A DNA stretch of 64,000 nucleotides from an uncultured Pseudoalteromonas sp. (GTDB lineage: Bacteria > Pseudomonadota > Gammaproteobacteria > Enterobacterales > Alteromonadaceae). The translations under genes were made by a program, and so were the position numbers. The notes under the pieces were generated by a model. It worked only from the letters and a program-made list of their open reading frames with translations, ran no database searches and was not told where the DNA came from. Numbering within the stretch: the first letter of the stretch is position 1; the number at the start of each line of letters is the position of its first letter. Location of the stretch: assembly GCA_947493455.1 (NCBI GenBank), contig CANLRB010000011.1:92981-156980 (forward strand), written 5' to 3'. Below, piece by piece: positions 8,018 through 16,787 of this stretch.

Positions 8018-9058
8018 ATGTCAAATTTTTATAATTTAAGCCAACTTGGTTGGCAACCATATTTTCAACAACAACTTTCACTTGAGCAAAACAATCACGC
8101 ACATATCGCTCGTATCGTAGAACAGCAAAAGTCCGTTTATTTGCTGCAGTTGAGTGAAGCACAAGTCACGCTCGAAATTATTCCTACGATGCCCAAAATG
8201 GTGGTCGGAGACTGGCTGTTACTTGATGACAACTTTCGATTTTCTAAATTACTCGAAAGAAAAACAAGTATTGTCCGTAAAGCTGCGGGGTTAAAGTCAA
8301 ACTCGCAACTCATTGCAGCAAATGTTGATACTGTGTTTATCGTATGTTCACTCAATGAAGACTTTAACTTAAATCGAATCGAACGGTATTTGACATTAGT
8401 AAAACAAGTTGGCAGTGAAGCTGTTATCTTGTTAACTAAGAGCGATTTAATCAGTGATGTCGATTCATTTATTGAGCAGATACACTCGCTTGACTCTTTT
8501 TTAATGGTAGAGGCGATAAACTGTCATAGTACAGAGACACTGACCCAGCTGGCCCCTTGGCTAAAGCCGGGGAGTACACTCGCCGTGATTGGTTCGTCAG
8601 GTGTAGGTAAGTCAACGCTTACTAACTTGCTTTTGGGGTCAAGTATTCAAGAAACCGGTGCCATTCGCATGGATGATGGTAAAGGGCGTCATACGACCAC
8701 AACACGCTCGCTGCATATCTGTGATAGTGGCTTTTTGATACTCGATACGCCAGGCATGCGCGAAGTACAATTAATTGACTGTGAACACGGTCTTAATGAA
8801 ACCTTTAAAGATATTGCAGAGCTTGCAAATTCATGTCGTTTTCATGATTGTCGTCATGACAGTGAACCTCAATGTGCGGTCAGGGATGCGATTGAAGAGG
8901 GGAGTTTATCGCAACGTCGCTTTGATAATTTTATAAAGTTACAGCGCGAGCAAGCCCACAATAGTGCAACTGCATTTGAACGACGAACGCGAGATAAAGC
9001 GTTGAGTCAAATGTATAAGTCACACCAGAATCAAGCTCGTTTTGATAAAGGAAAGTAA
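8018..9058 (+). CDS. rsgA: Ribosome small-subunit-dependent GTPase A (RsgA/YjeQ family)
   Basis: 346 residues in the circularly permuted GTPase order. An N-terminal OB-like domain comes first. G4 TKSD is near 139, then the G1 P-loop GSSGVGKST near 191, the switch segment GKGRHTTTT, and G3 DTPGM near 243. A C-terminal zinc knuckle contains C..H..C (CRFHDCRHD...QCAVRDA) near 273-290. RsgA matures the 30S subunit and is stimulated by it. The sequence differs from the E. coli-type RsgA and may be a second paralogue of the kind some marine gammaproteobacteria carry. Its expression may be leader-controlled. Confidence 0.85.
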   Translation: MSNFYNLSQLGWQPYFQQQLSLEQNNHAHIARIVEQQKSVYLLQLSEAQVTLEIIPTMPKMVVGDWLLLDDNFRFSKLLERKTSIVRKAAGLKSNSQLIAANVDTVFIVCSLNEDFNLNRIERYLTLVKQVGSEAVILLTKSDLISDVDSFIEQIHSLDSFLMVEAINCHSTETLTQLAPWLKPGSTLAVIGSSGVGKSTLTNLLLGSSIQETGAIRMDDGKGRHTTTTRSLHICDSGFLILDTPGMREVQLIDCEHGLNETFKDIAELANSCRFHDCRHDSEPQCAVRDAIEEGSLSQRRFDNFIKLQREQAHNSATAFERRTRDKALSQMYKSHQNQARFDKGK

Positions 9059-9070
9059 ATAAAAATAGCT

Positions 9071-9104
9071 AAGCCCAAGTGAAATGCAATTGGGCTTATA
9101 TTTC
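9071..9104. terminator. Bidirectional intrinsic terminator
   Basis: AAGCCCAA / TTGGGCTT stem with an 11-base loop, followed by ATATTTC. It lies between the convergent rsgA and DJ-1-fusion genes. Confidence 0.7.
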
Positions 9105-9110
9105 AATCAA

Positions 9111-10253
9111 TTATTTAGCTAAATTAGCCTGACTCTTGTTATTTAACTGAGTGATAATGGCTTTTGCCACATTAGCTGACGACAAGTAGTTTTGTCCCGT
9201 AATCACTCTGCCATCCACTTCAATATGTGAACCATCACGCGGGCCTGTGGTGAATTTACCGTTACGAGACTCGACTGTTTTACGCATTAAAAAAGGAAAC
9301 TGTTTAAAGTAGTCGGCGTCCTGTTTTTCAAACTCTTCTGGATAGCCAGTAATCGTTTTATTTGTGACAAGATAGTCGCCATTTTTTAACGTGAGGTGAA
9401 CAATTCCGGCAGTGCCATGACACACGGATGAAATAATGCCTTGATGTTGTTCGTATATTTCCATGGTGAGTGCTGCTATTTCTGGGTTGTTAGGTACTTG
9501 ATACATAGCGTTACTGCCACCAATATAGTGCACGGCGGCGTAGTTTTTCGCATCAATTTGCGAGGCTGTTTTACTATTTTTTAATGCGTACATAAAATCG
9601 GTGTCGAATAAGTACTTAGTATGATCAGGATTTGATGGGTCGATGTAAGCTAACGGCACTTCGCCGCCACTTGTCGATATAAAATCGATATCAAACCCAG
9701 CTTGATCAAAGGCATCGTAGGCATATACTAGTTCAGAAAAACTAGCCCCTGCTGGTAATTGCGTCTCGCCATGGGTGTTGGCACTTGAAACAATAAATAG
9801 AATACGTTTTTGTTGTCTAACCGTCTGTTTTTGTGCTGCTTTACTGATAATTAGCCAACGTTTATCAAATTTCTTAAGTTGAATGTGGTCGATGTAACTG
9901 CGATTTTTATCCGGCATATTGATACGAACCGTCGCCGTTGCCACTGAATCGCGGATATTAATCGATAAGATATGACCGTCACGGCCGCTGTATTTGCCAA
10001 ATAAATTTGGTTTGTTAAACCATGATAAGTATTCAGCAAATGGAACTTGCCAGAATGGCTTTTTATCATGAGCTAGCAGTAAATTTGCGTCTTTATGAAA
10101 TGCTTTTTCTAGCAACTTAGGTTGATAGTGACTGGTTCCTTGAATATATAAATTCAGCGTCTGGGTAACACCTTGATGTGCGGATTGAGCGAAACTAGTC
10201 GTCGCTATGGCTAATAAAAAACATAATAGCGCGTTACGAATTAAGGAAAACAT
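9111..10253 (-). CDS. Exported fusion: lumazine-binding/NTF2-like domain plus DJ-1/PfpI domain
   Basis: 380 residues with a signal peptide (MFSLIRNALLCFLLAIATTSFA). Residues ~25-140 look like the putative lumazine-binding/SnoaL-like fold (LNLYIQGTSHY, FDKRWLIISKAA). Residues ~148-370 are a DJ-1/PfpI domain with nucleophile elbow SSVCHGTAG (Cys near 277). DJ-1 relatives of this length class include Hsp31-type glyoxalase III or deglycase-like enzymes, so detoxification of reactive carbonyls in the periplasm is a reasonable inference. GGAGTTTAT precedes the ATG. The upstream same-strand AraC-type gene is the likely regulator. Confidence 0.8.
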   Translation of the reverse strand: MFSLIRNALLCFLLAIATTSFAQSAHQGVTQTLNLYIQGTSHYQPKLLEKAFHKDANLLLAHDKKPFWQVPFAEYLSWFNKPNLFGKYSGRDGHILSINIRDSVATATVRINMPDKNRSYIDHIQLKKFDKRWLIISKAAQKQTVRQQKRILFIVSSANTHGETQLPAGASFSELVYAYDAFDQAGFDIDFISTSGGEVPLAYIDPSNPDHTKYLFDTDFMYALKNSKTASQIDAKNYAAVHYIGGSNAMYQVPNNPEIAALTMEIYEQHQGIISSVCHGTAGIVHLTLKNGDYLVTNKTITGYPEEFEKQDADYFKQFPFLMRKTVESRNGKFTTGPRDGSHIEVDGRVITGQNYLSSANVAKAIITQLNNKSQANLAK

Positions 10254-10365
10254 ATAAACTCCGAAAATAAATGTGGAGTATTAAATTAACCGTAAGATGT
10301 TGTTTTATATATAATCGTTTATAAATTCATATTCCTGAATTATAAATTAGCAATAAATAAATGGG

Positions 10366-11382
10366 TTAATTAATACATTTAGCCTGTTTTCTATACTGTG
10401 CCGGTGTAAGTCCGGTTTGTTTTTTAAATGCACTATAAAAGGTCGAGAGTGAGTTGTAACCTGAATTAAATGCGATGTCTTCAGTTTTTAGGTTATCTTC
10501 GAGCAATAATTGTTTGGCATGTTCAATGCGATATTCATTGATAAACTGAACAAATGACTTTTGCAAATTATCGTTAATGAGTTGTGATAGTTGTGGCGAC
10601 GACCAAGACAATTTTTTTGCTAATTGGGGCATCGTCAAGGTTGAATTTAAAAATACACGTTCTTGTTCAACGTAGGTTTTCAATTGTGCAATCATTTCAT
10701 TTGCGAGTTCATTGTCGAACTGTTTGTTATGGTATTTTGGCGCGCTATTAAGACGTTGTGTTTTCATGTAATTTACGCTGACTAACACGCTCAGTAATAA
10801 TAATGTGGTAAAGATAAGCGCACCGCTGATATAAGATGTGTAACTTGCAAAGAAAAAAGCACTCCAGATAACAGCGTTGCTCGCGATGATCCCTGTTAAC
10901 CAGTTTCGCACTGGAATATTAAAGACAGTTTGCGATGTGGGCGAACTACTATACAGTTTTATGCCACCGGCAATTAGATAGGCAAGCCAGATATAGTTAA
11001 TTGCTTTATAGATAACTGTGCCCCATAACTGTGGGTAGTTGGTATAGGGAAATACAACGCCAACAATTGCAATTAAGGTGAGCGGGGCAATTACATGATA
11101 TTTTGCGTAAGGCGACGAGTTTACAAAGGAGCGAATATAACAATAACAAATAGGCCCTATCAATAAGCATGCTGAGAGGCCTAGTTGTAGGATGTGTTTG
11201 GTGATATCGGGATTAAAGTAGAAAAACACCGATTTTAAAGTACGAATACTGAGCACTAAAACGAGCGCACACAGCCACCGGTTGTGTGGCAGCTTATTGA
11301 TGAATAAATACACTGCGAGTAGCAGGCCGTTTAAACCACCAAATGCACTAAAAAGTAGGATAAGTTGTTGTGATATCGTCAT
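10366..11382 (-). CDS. Membrane-anchored AraC-family transcriptional regulator
   Basis: About 338 residues from ATG 11382 (MTISQQLILLFSAFGG). A GTG at 11424 would add 14 residues; neither has a clear ribosome site. The N-terminal ~210 residues have about six or seven hydrophobic helices. The C-terminal ~100 residues are an AraC double helix-turn-helix (LTMPQLAKKLSWSSPQLSQLIND and the signature IAFNSGYNSLSTFYSAFKKQTGLTP). Such proteins sense a signal in or across the membrane and regulate nearby genes. The DJ-1 fusion gene 112 bases downstream on the same strand is the obvious target. Confidence 0.82.
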   Translation of the reverse strand: MTISQQLILLFSAFGGLNGLLLAVYLFINKLPHNRWLCALVLVLSIRTLKSVFFYFNPDITKHILQLGLSACLLIGPICYCYIRSFVNSSPYAKYHVIAPLTLIAIVGVVFPYTNYPQLWGTVIYKAINYIWLAYLIAGGIKLYSSSPTSQTVFNIPVRNWLTGIIASNAVIWSAFFFASYTSYISGALIFTTLLLLSVLVSVNYMKTQRLNSAPKYHNKQFDNELANEMIAQLKTYVEQERVFLNSTLTMPQLAKKLSWSSPQLSQLINDNLQKSFVQFINEYRIEHAKQLLLEDNLKTEDIAFNSGYNSLSTFYSAFKKQTGLTPAQYRKQAKCIN

Positions 11383-11469
11383 GGGGCATTGCGCTTTGCC
11401 AAAATGATGCGCTAAAAAAAGCACTGTTTTTGTTATAGTAGCAAAACCCCATTAGCAAGATAAAGCGGA

Positions 11470-11667
11470 TTAACCGTTTTGTGTCGCGGTTGACTCTTTC
11501 TTGGTCTTAACGAATTTTTCGATACCTCTACCTGTGACAGCCCAAATAATTAAGCCACACCAAGCAATAATTGAAAAACCAGCGGGAATACAGGCTGCCG
11601 CGATAAGTTTTAAATGTTTACGGTTAAAGAAAAAAGCTAGGAATGGTTACTTTTTAAAAGTAAGCAT
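11470..11667 (-). pseudogene. Small membrane protein gene interrupted by an in-frame TAA
   Basis: Reading from ATG 11667, preceded by GGAAAG, gives MLTFKK, then TAA at codon 7 (11647-11649). The same frame stays open for 58 further codons: PFLAFFFNRKHLKLIAAACI...AGFSIIAWCGLIIWAVTGRG...ESTATQNG. This looks like a genuine one- or two-helix membrane protein with a basic tail. No ATG, GTG or TTG exists between the TAA and the hydrophobic region, so translation of the rest needs readthrough or an odd start. It is most simply a nonsense mutation of a 65-residue protein, or a sequencing error. Confidence 0.5.
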
Positions 11668-11814
11668 AAATCGCTTTCCAAGGAAAACTATCTTATTAAC
11701 ACGCAAAGTGGTGAAAAAATTAATTTATTTATACGTCCTTTAGGCCGAGATCAAATCAGTGCTAGGATTCTTGTACTAAACTAAATTTATTCTTAGTTTT
11801 CGAGCTTATAACTT

Positions 11815-14589
11815 ATGAGAGCAGGGTTAGTTTGGTTATTGCTGCTAAAAGTGTTTTTAGTCAATATTTGTGCAGCGCAAACTACGGCGACGAGTTCGAG
11901 CCAAGTCGATGTCGTGATGACGGCGTCTGAGCTACGCGATTATCTATCAATTAACTCACGTGATAAATCAGCGGATGCGGTACTTACGTTTGAGCAACAA
12001 TTGCGAAATGTCAGCGACACTGACCCCAAAGCGCTCAAAGCACAAATTTATAGTTTTGCAGCAACCGCTTATATGTACCAAGGAAAACGAACCGAATCTC
12101 AAGTTTATATCGACAAAGCATTTTCATTATTTAATGATATTTCTGATCCCGCTATACGAGCACAAATTTTGTTTTCGCGCGCCGATTTAAAAACTGATCA
12201 GGCCGATTATTCGAATTCAAACCAAGATTTATACAAAATTGTTGCGCTTTATCCGGCAAACAGCGTCAATGTTGATTTAGGAGTTGCCTATCGAAAACTT
12301 GGCGATAATTACTTATTTTTAAATCGTCACAACGAAGCATTTAATGCCTTGTTTAATAGCCGATTTATTTTCCAGGCGGCGAAGGAGTCACTGCATTTGG
12401 CTGACACTTTTGGTCGTATCGGTTCAATCTATCGAACCCTTGGCGATTTTGATAAGGCGCTTGAAAACTTATTGGGAAGTATTCAAGCGCTCGAAGGAAC
12501 AGTGCAAAAGCGAAAACTTGCAATTGCCTACAACAATACAGCGATTGTTTATAAAGACCTGGAACGCTTTGATGATGCCATTGCAATGCATTTTAAGTCG
12601 TTGAATTTGAAAAAAGAGCTCGGTTATGAGCGCGGGCAAATTTATTCGCACAATAATTTAGGAGAAACATTTCGCTTAAAAGGTGAGCGAGACAAAGCAC
12701 AATTTCATTTAGATAAAGCGAAAGCCCTCGCCGAGAAGCTAAATAATCAGGCGCTATTGGGATCGAACTATTTGTACCGAGCACGTATGGCAATCGAAGT
12801 AGAGGAATATGGTCGTGCGCTGTCGTTTTTAGATACTGCAATGGCAATTTATAAAACCCGAAAATCACAGTCACGCATCGCTGACGCAAGTGTTGAGTAC
12901 GGTCGTATCTATTTGATAAAAAAAGATTTTGCACGTTCTGAATTCTTCTACAATCAAGCAAAAAAAATAGCCCAAGAGGTTGAAAAAAACACCGTAATGT
13001 TTGCAGCCTATAAAGGGTTAGTTGATTTATATGCACAGCAACAGCAATTCCAAAAAGCATATGAAACCTTAAAAACCTACCATCAGAAAGAGCGAATGTT
13101 GTTTGATAAACAAAGCCAAAAACGGCTCGAATCACTGATAGTCGAAAATCAACTGTTTGCTTCAGAGCAGGCACTCAAACTAGCCCGTCAAGACGCACGC
13201 TTAAAGCAGGCAAAAATTGATGCGACCAACTTTAAATTGAGTTCGATTATTGGTGCGATTGTAATTTGCTTTGTCATCGCTTGGTTACTCTATCGAAAAC
13301 AGCAGCAGCAAAAAGCATTGCGTATTGAGCAGTTGGCGCGCAGAGAAATAGAAGTCAGCGAGCAGCGCCTGAACTTAGCTCTTTGGGCGAGCGGTGATGT
13401 GTTATGGGATTGGAACTTAGCTGAAAATACCATTAAACGAGAAAACCTCAATGATACGACACGGCAACCCCAGTTTATTAAAGGAAACACCATAGATGCG
13501 GTTAAACCTTATATTCATCCCGATGATTTTAAAAAGCTGGCAGATAAATTTAATGTGCACCTTAATGGTATCGGGGATTTCTTTGAAGCCACTTATCGCG
13601 TTATGGATGCACAAGGTCAATGGCGCTGGATCCTTGACCGCGGCAAAGTCGTTGAAAAAGATAAACAGGGGAATGCGGTTCGCGTTGCGGGTACACAACG
13701 CGATGTCAGTTTGCTTAAACAACAAGAAACGGTATTGCAAGAGCTCAATGAAGATCTAGAGCAACGTGTTAGTACGCGAACAAGTGAGCTAGATAAAGCA
13801 AATCAAGAGCTTACGAAAATAATTGAGCAATTGAAACTGACTCAGGATTACCTAGTTGAGGCAGAGAAAAATGCCGCGCTTGGAAATATGATAGCGGGTC
13901 TTGCCCATGAAATTAATACACCGTTAGGTACGGCGATTACGGCAGTCAGTCATTTAAAACAGCAAACTGCAACGACCTTAACTCAATATCAAAATAAAAC
14001 CTTATCTAAAAATCAGTTCTCGGGTTATCTCGCTGTCGTAACCAATAGCAGTGATCTGATTGAAACAGGAGTCGGTCGTGCAGGTGAATTAGTAGAGCGA
14101 TTTAAGCAGCTTGCAGTCAGTGATAATGAACAAGCCAGCCAAGTTAAGTTACATAATGTGGTTAACAATTGTTTTGAGTTGTTGAAAGTTAATAAGCCTG
14201 AATTGATTAAATCGGTTACTTTAGAAAATGACGCACACGGTGAGATCACTAGCTATCTGAGTTCATTAACGCAAGTTATATATATTTTGATGGAAAATAG
14301 TGTAGAGCACGGTCAAGCTGAAAACCTTATCATTAACTGTAGATTAGAAGTTAATGATAGTGGTCTCAATTTAATTTATACAGACTCGGGTTGTGGGATC
14401 GAGCCCGATGCAGAGGTCCATTTATTTGAACCATTTTATACCACGTCGCGTCATCGTGGTAATGCGGGGCTCGGTTTACACCTTGCATACAATTTAGTAA
14501 ATCAATTACTGCATGGCAGTATTCAATACTTTAAACCTGAGCAGGGCGGTATTGGCTTTAAACTCAATATTCAAGATATTGTGAATTAA
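11815..14589 (+). CDS. TPR-PAS hybrid sensor histidine kinase
   Basis: 924 residues. A signal peptide (to ~CAAQ) leads to a periplasmic part of about 440 residues made of TPR repeats (RKLGDNYLFLNRHNEAF, IGSIYRTLGDFDKALENLLG, NNLGETFRLKGERDKAQ). A single TM helix lies near 475-495. A PAS fold (ASGDVLWDWNL...YIHPDDF...WRWILDRG) spans ~515-640, then a coiled coil. The dimerisation histidine is in GLAHEINTPLG near 698. ATPase boxes are MENSVEHG, DSGCGIEP and GNAGLGLHLAYNLV. No response regulator is adjacent, so it is an orphan kinase. The signal and target are unknown. Confidence 0.88.
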   Translation: MRAGLVWLLLLKVFLVNICAAQTTATSSSQVDVVMTASELRDYLSINSRDKSADAVLTFEQQLRNVSDTDPKALKAQIYSFAATAYMYQGKRTESQVYIDKAFSLFNDISDPAIRAQILFSRADLKTDQADYSNSNQDLYKIVALYPANSVNVDLGVAYRKLGDNYLFLNRHNEAFNALFNSRFIFQAAKESLHLADTFGRIGSIYRTLGDFDKALENLLGSIQALEGTVQKRKLAIAYNNTAIVYKDLERFDDAIAMHFKSLNLKKELGYERGQIYSHNNLGETFRLKGERDKAQFHLDKAKALAEKLNNQALLGSNYLYRARMAIEVEEYGRALSFLDTAMAIYKTRKSQSRIADASVEYGRIYLIKKDFARSEFFYNQAKKIAQEVEKNTVMFAAYKGLVDLYAQQQQFQKAYETLKTYHQKERMLFDKQSQKRLESLIVENQLFASEQALKLARQDARLKQAKIDATNFKLSSIIGAIVICFVIAWLLYRKQQQQKALRIEQLARREIEVSEQRLNLALWASGDVLWDWNLAENTIKRENLNDTTRQPQFIKGNTIDAVKPYIHPDDFKKLADKFNVHLNGIGDFFEATYRVMDAQGQWRWILDRGKVVEKDKQGNAVRVAGTQRDVSLLKQQETVLQELNEDLEQRVSTRTSELDKANQELTKIIEQLKLTQDYLVEAEKNAALGNMIAGLAHEINTPLGTAITAVSHLKQQTATTLTQYQNKTLSKNQFSGYLAVVTNSSDLIETGVGRAGELVERFKQLAVSDNEQASQVKLHNVVNNCFELLKVNKPELIKSVTLENDAHGEITSYLSSLTQVIYILMENSVEHGQAENLIINCRLEVNDSGLNLIYTDSGCGIEPDAEVHLFEPFYTTSRHRGNAGLGLHLAYNLVNQLLHGSIQYFKPEQGGIGFKLNIQDIVN

Positions 14590-14604
14590 TACCCAACTCG
14601 ACAT

Positions 14605-15222
14605 TTATCGTGTTGTTTTGGCGTAGTACTCTGCTATCTTGCTATGTTCTAATAGGCGTTTACTGTGCTGATGTAAGCTAGGATAATCCGATTCAACGAG
14701 TTGTTTATCGATATATTCAAGCATACCGCTAGTGAGCCATGAAATGTGAGACAGCACTTTTAAATCAGCAATGGAAATGCGATTTTCAATAAAATAATCA
14801 TTTTCCCCCAGTTTTTTCGCGAGCCAATTTAAATGGGGAACAAGATAGTATTCAAGGAGATTGGTTCTTGCCTTCTTAAGCTCATCGCCTTCAAGGCCAA
14901 ATGTTGTCACAATTCGCGATGTGACATCTTCAACTGAATCCATCAGTTCATCACACAGTAAGGCATTAAAGTCATTCTCACTGTAGAGTCCCGTTAATTT
15001 TCCAACGTAACGGGTAATTGCGTTTGATTGGGTTACCTGTTGCCCATTAATCGTTAGCACAGGTACTTGTTGCAACGGTGTATTTTTGCGTACTTCACTA
15101 AATTGACTGTACGGGAATCGGTCGTCGTCAAATTCGATTCCGCCAAGGTACAGTGCTAAACGAATTGGTTGCGCCCGACCACCGTTTACATCAAAGTAAG
15201 TGATTTTTAGTTTACTCATCAT
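14605..15222 (-). CDS. Glutathione S-transferase, sigma-like class
   Basis: 205 residues. The N-terminal thioredoxin fold has YFDVNGGRAQPIRLAL, the eukaryotic-like alpha/mu/pi/sigma signature with catalytic Tyr, and QVPVLTING with the cis-Pro, then QSNAITRYVGK for glutathione binding. A helical C-terminal domain follows (NDYFIENRISIADLKVLSHISW). GAAGGAAAG precedes the ATG pair at 15222/15219. Cytosolic conjugation or peroxide detoxification is the family role; no substrate clue comes from neighbours. The gene ends 15 bases from the convergent kinase gene. Confidence 0.85.
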   Translation of the reverse strand: MMSKLKITYFDVNGGRAQPIRLALYLGGIEFDDDRFPYSQFSEVRKNTPLQQVPVLTINGQQVTQSNAITRYVGKLTGLYSENDFNALLCDELMDSVEDVTSRIVTTFGLEGDELKKARTNLLEYYLVPHLNWLAKKLGENDYFIENRISIADLKVLSHISWLTSGMLEYIDKQLVESDYPSLHQHSKRLLEHSKIAEYYAKTTR

Positions 15223-15301
15223 AACTTTCCTTCTGGTTTTGTGTATTTAGTGTAGTCAAAAAATACACGACGGATAATTATTCAAGTATGCTTGGCGACG
15301 A

Positions 15302-16774
15302 TTAAGCGGTTGCACTTAGTTCATCGTTAGATACGTATTCGACTTTAAAATTAAAGTATGCGTATATCGCACTTACCACAGGACAAATTAAATTAAAAAA
15401 TGCATATGGCAAATAAGCTAATGTCGCGACGCCGAGCGTGACTGCCATATAAGCACCGCATGTATTCCAAGGTACCAATGGACTGGTGATCGTTGCAGAG
15501 TCTTCAATGGCACGACTTAAATTAACCATATCGAGTTGCCGTTTTTCATACTCCACTTTTAACATGCGCCCGGGTAGGACAATCGCAATAAATTGATCGG
15601 CTGTAATGATGTTGGCGCCGATACAGGTTGCCAATGTTGTAATAATCAAACTTGACGTACCGCGTACCAACTTTAAAATTGATTGCAGCAAACGATTCAA
15701 TAAACCGCTTACTTCCATAATGCCACCAAATGCCATCGCACAAAGAATAAGCCACACTGTGTTTAAAATACTGCTCATGCCGCCGCGACTCAGTAATTCA
15801 TTGAGTAGCGCATTGTCGCTGCTTGCACTATATCCGGCAAACATCGCAATCCAGATACCTTTAATAGCGGCAACAGCTGGCGGCAGTGTTGGCTCGTTTA
15901 CGAATGTTAGAATTGCATCATATTGAAAAATCAGCGCACACAAAGCGCCAGCTAAGGTGCCCAAAATAACGGTTGGAAAGGCGGGCATTTTTTTATATGC
16001 GAGCAGTAATACAATGGCGAGTGGCAACAATAAATGTAGACCCAGCTGATATTCAGTTTCAAGGGCGACAATCAATGCATCAAGTTGATTTTGTGAGCTT
16101 AGGTCGGTGGTCATTAAGCCGATCATTAAAAACCCCGCCAATGCGATAACAATGCTGGGAATTGTGGTCCACGCCATATGACGGATGTGTTTAAAAATAT
16201 CGGTACCGACGACAGCGGGGGCGAGGTTTGTTGTATCGGAAAGTGGTGACATTTTATCGCCAAAATAGGCGCCACTAATAATTGCTCCGGCGGTAATTTC
16301 AACGCTCAAATTAAGTGCCGCAGCAATACCTATGAGGGCGATTCCAAGTGTTCCGGCAACGGTCCATGAACTACCTATGCTAAGCGCGACGATTGCGCAC
16401 AAAAGGCAACTCGCGGCATAAAAATAATCTGGATGGAGAATTTGAACACCATAGTAAATCATGGTCGGCACTGTGCCTGCGAGGATCCAAGTACCAATCA
16501 GAGAGCCGACAGCAAACAAGATGAGTAATGCGCCTGTAGCTGCGGCAACACTATTGACTATCCCTTGCTCAAGCTGTTGCCAAGGGTAGCCGTTTTTAAC
16601 AGCGATAACGAGCGCAATACATGCCGCTAAGATGAGCGCGATTTGGTTAGCGCCTGATGAACTGTCCGATGAAAATAAATAGACCGACGCGATTAACATC
16701 ACGATGAGTCCGAGTAAGGGAATTAACGCATCGAGTAAACTTGCAGTGCGCATTGAGCGTGTATTTGAAAGCAT
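15302..16774 (-). CDS. NhaC-family Na+/H+ antiporter or sodium-coupled carrier
   Basis: 490 residues starting at ATG 16774 (MLSNTRSMRTASLLDALIPLLG), with AAGGAT upstream. An in-frame extension to 16906 overlaps the upstream gene and is rejected. There are about 11-12 TM helices and NhaC signatures, such as GAYFGDKMSPLSDTTNLAP and GTWILAGTVPTMIYYG. NhaC relatives exchange sodium for protons or, as in MleN, organic anions. It starts 13 bases after the kinase/phospho-lyase gene and is surely cotranscribed. Here it may import or exchange the amino acid substrate or a product (inference). Confidence 0.82.
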   Translation of the reverse strand: MLSNTRSMRTASLLDALIPLLGLIVMLIASVYLFSSDSSSGANQIALILAACIALVIAVKNGYPWQQLEQGIVNSVAAATGALLILFAVGSLIGTWILAGTVPTMIYYGVQILHPDYFYAASCLLCAIVALSIGSSWTVAGTLGIALIGIAAALNLSVEITAGAIISGAYFGDKMSPLSDTTNLAPAVVGTDIFKHIRHMAWTTIPSIVIALAGFLMIGLMTTDLSSQNQLDALIVALETEYQLGLHLLLPLAIVLLLAYKKMPAFPTVILGTLAGALCALIFQYDAILTFVNEPTLPPAVAAIKGIWIAMFAGYSASSDNALLNELLSRGGMSSILNTVWLILCAMAFGGIMEVSGLLNRLLQSILKLVRGTSSLIITTLATCIGANIITADQFIAIVLPGRMLKVEYEKRQLDMVNLSRAIEDSATITSPLVPWNTCGAYMAVTLGVATLAYLPYAFFNLICPVVSAIYAYFNFKVEYVSNDELSATA

Positions 16775-16787
16775 ATGGGCATCCTTG

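Noticed and set aside
11501-11743. 80-codon plus-strand ORF
   Set aside because: Opposite-strand frame gives a convincing membrane protein (11470-11667); this one is a shadow without signal or motif.
12593-13174. 193-codon ORF on the minus strand inside the TPR kinase
   Set aside because: It is a shadow of the TPR coding frame; composition is Cys/Phe/Arg-rich and no ribosome site or family motif exists.
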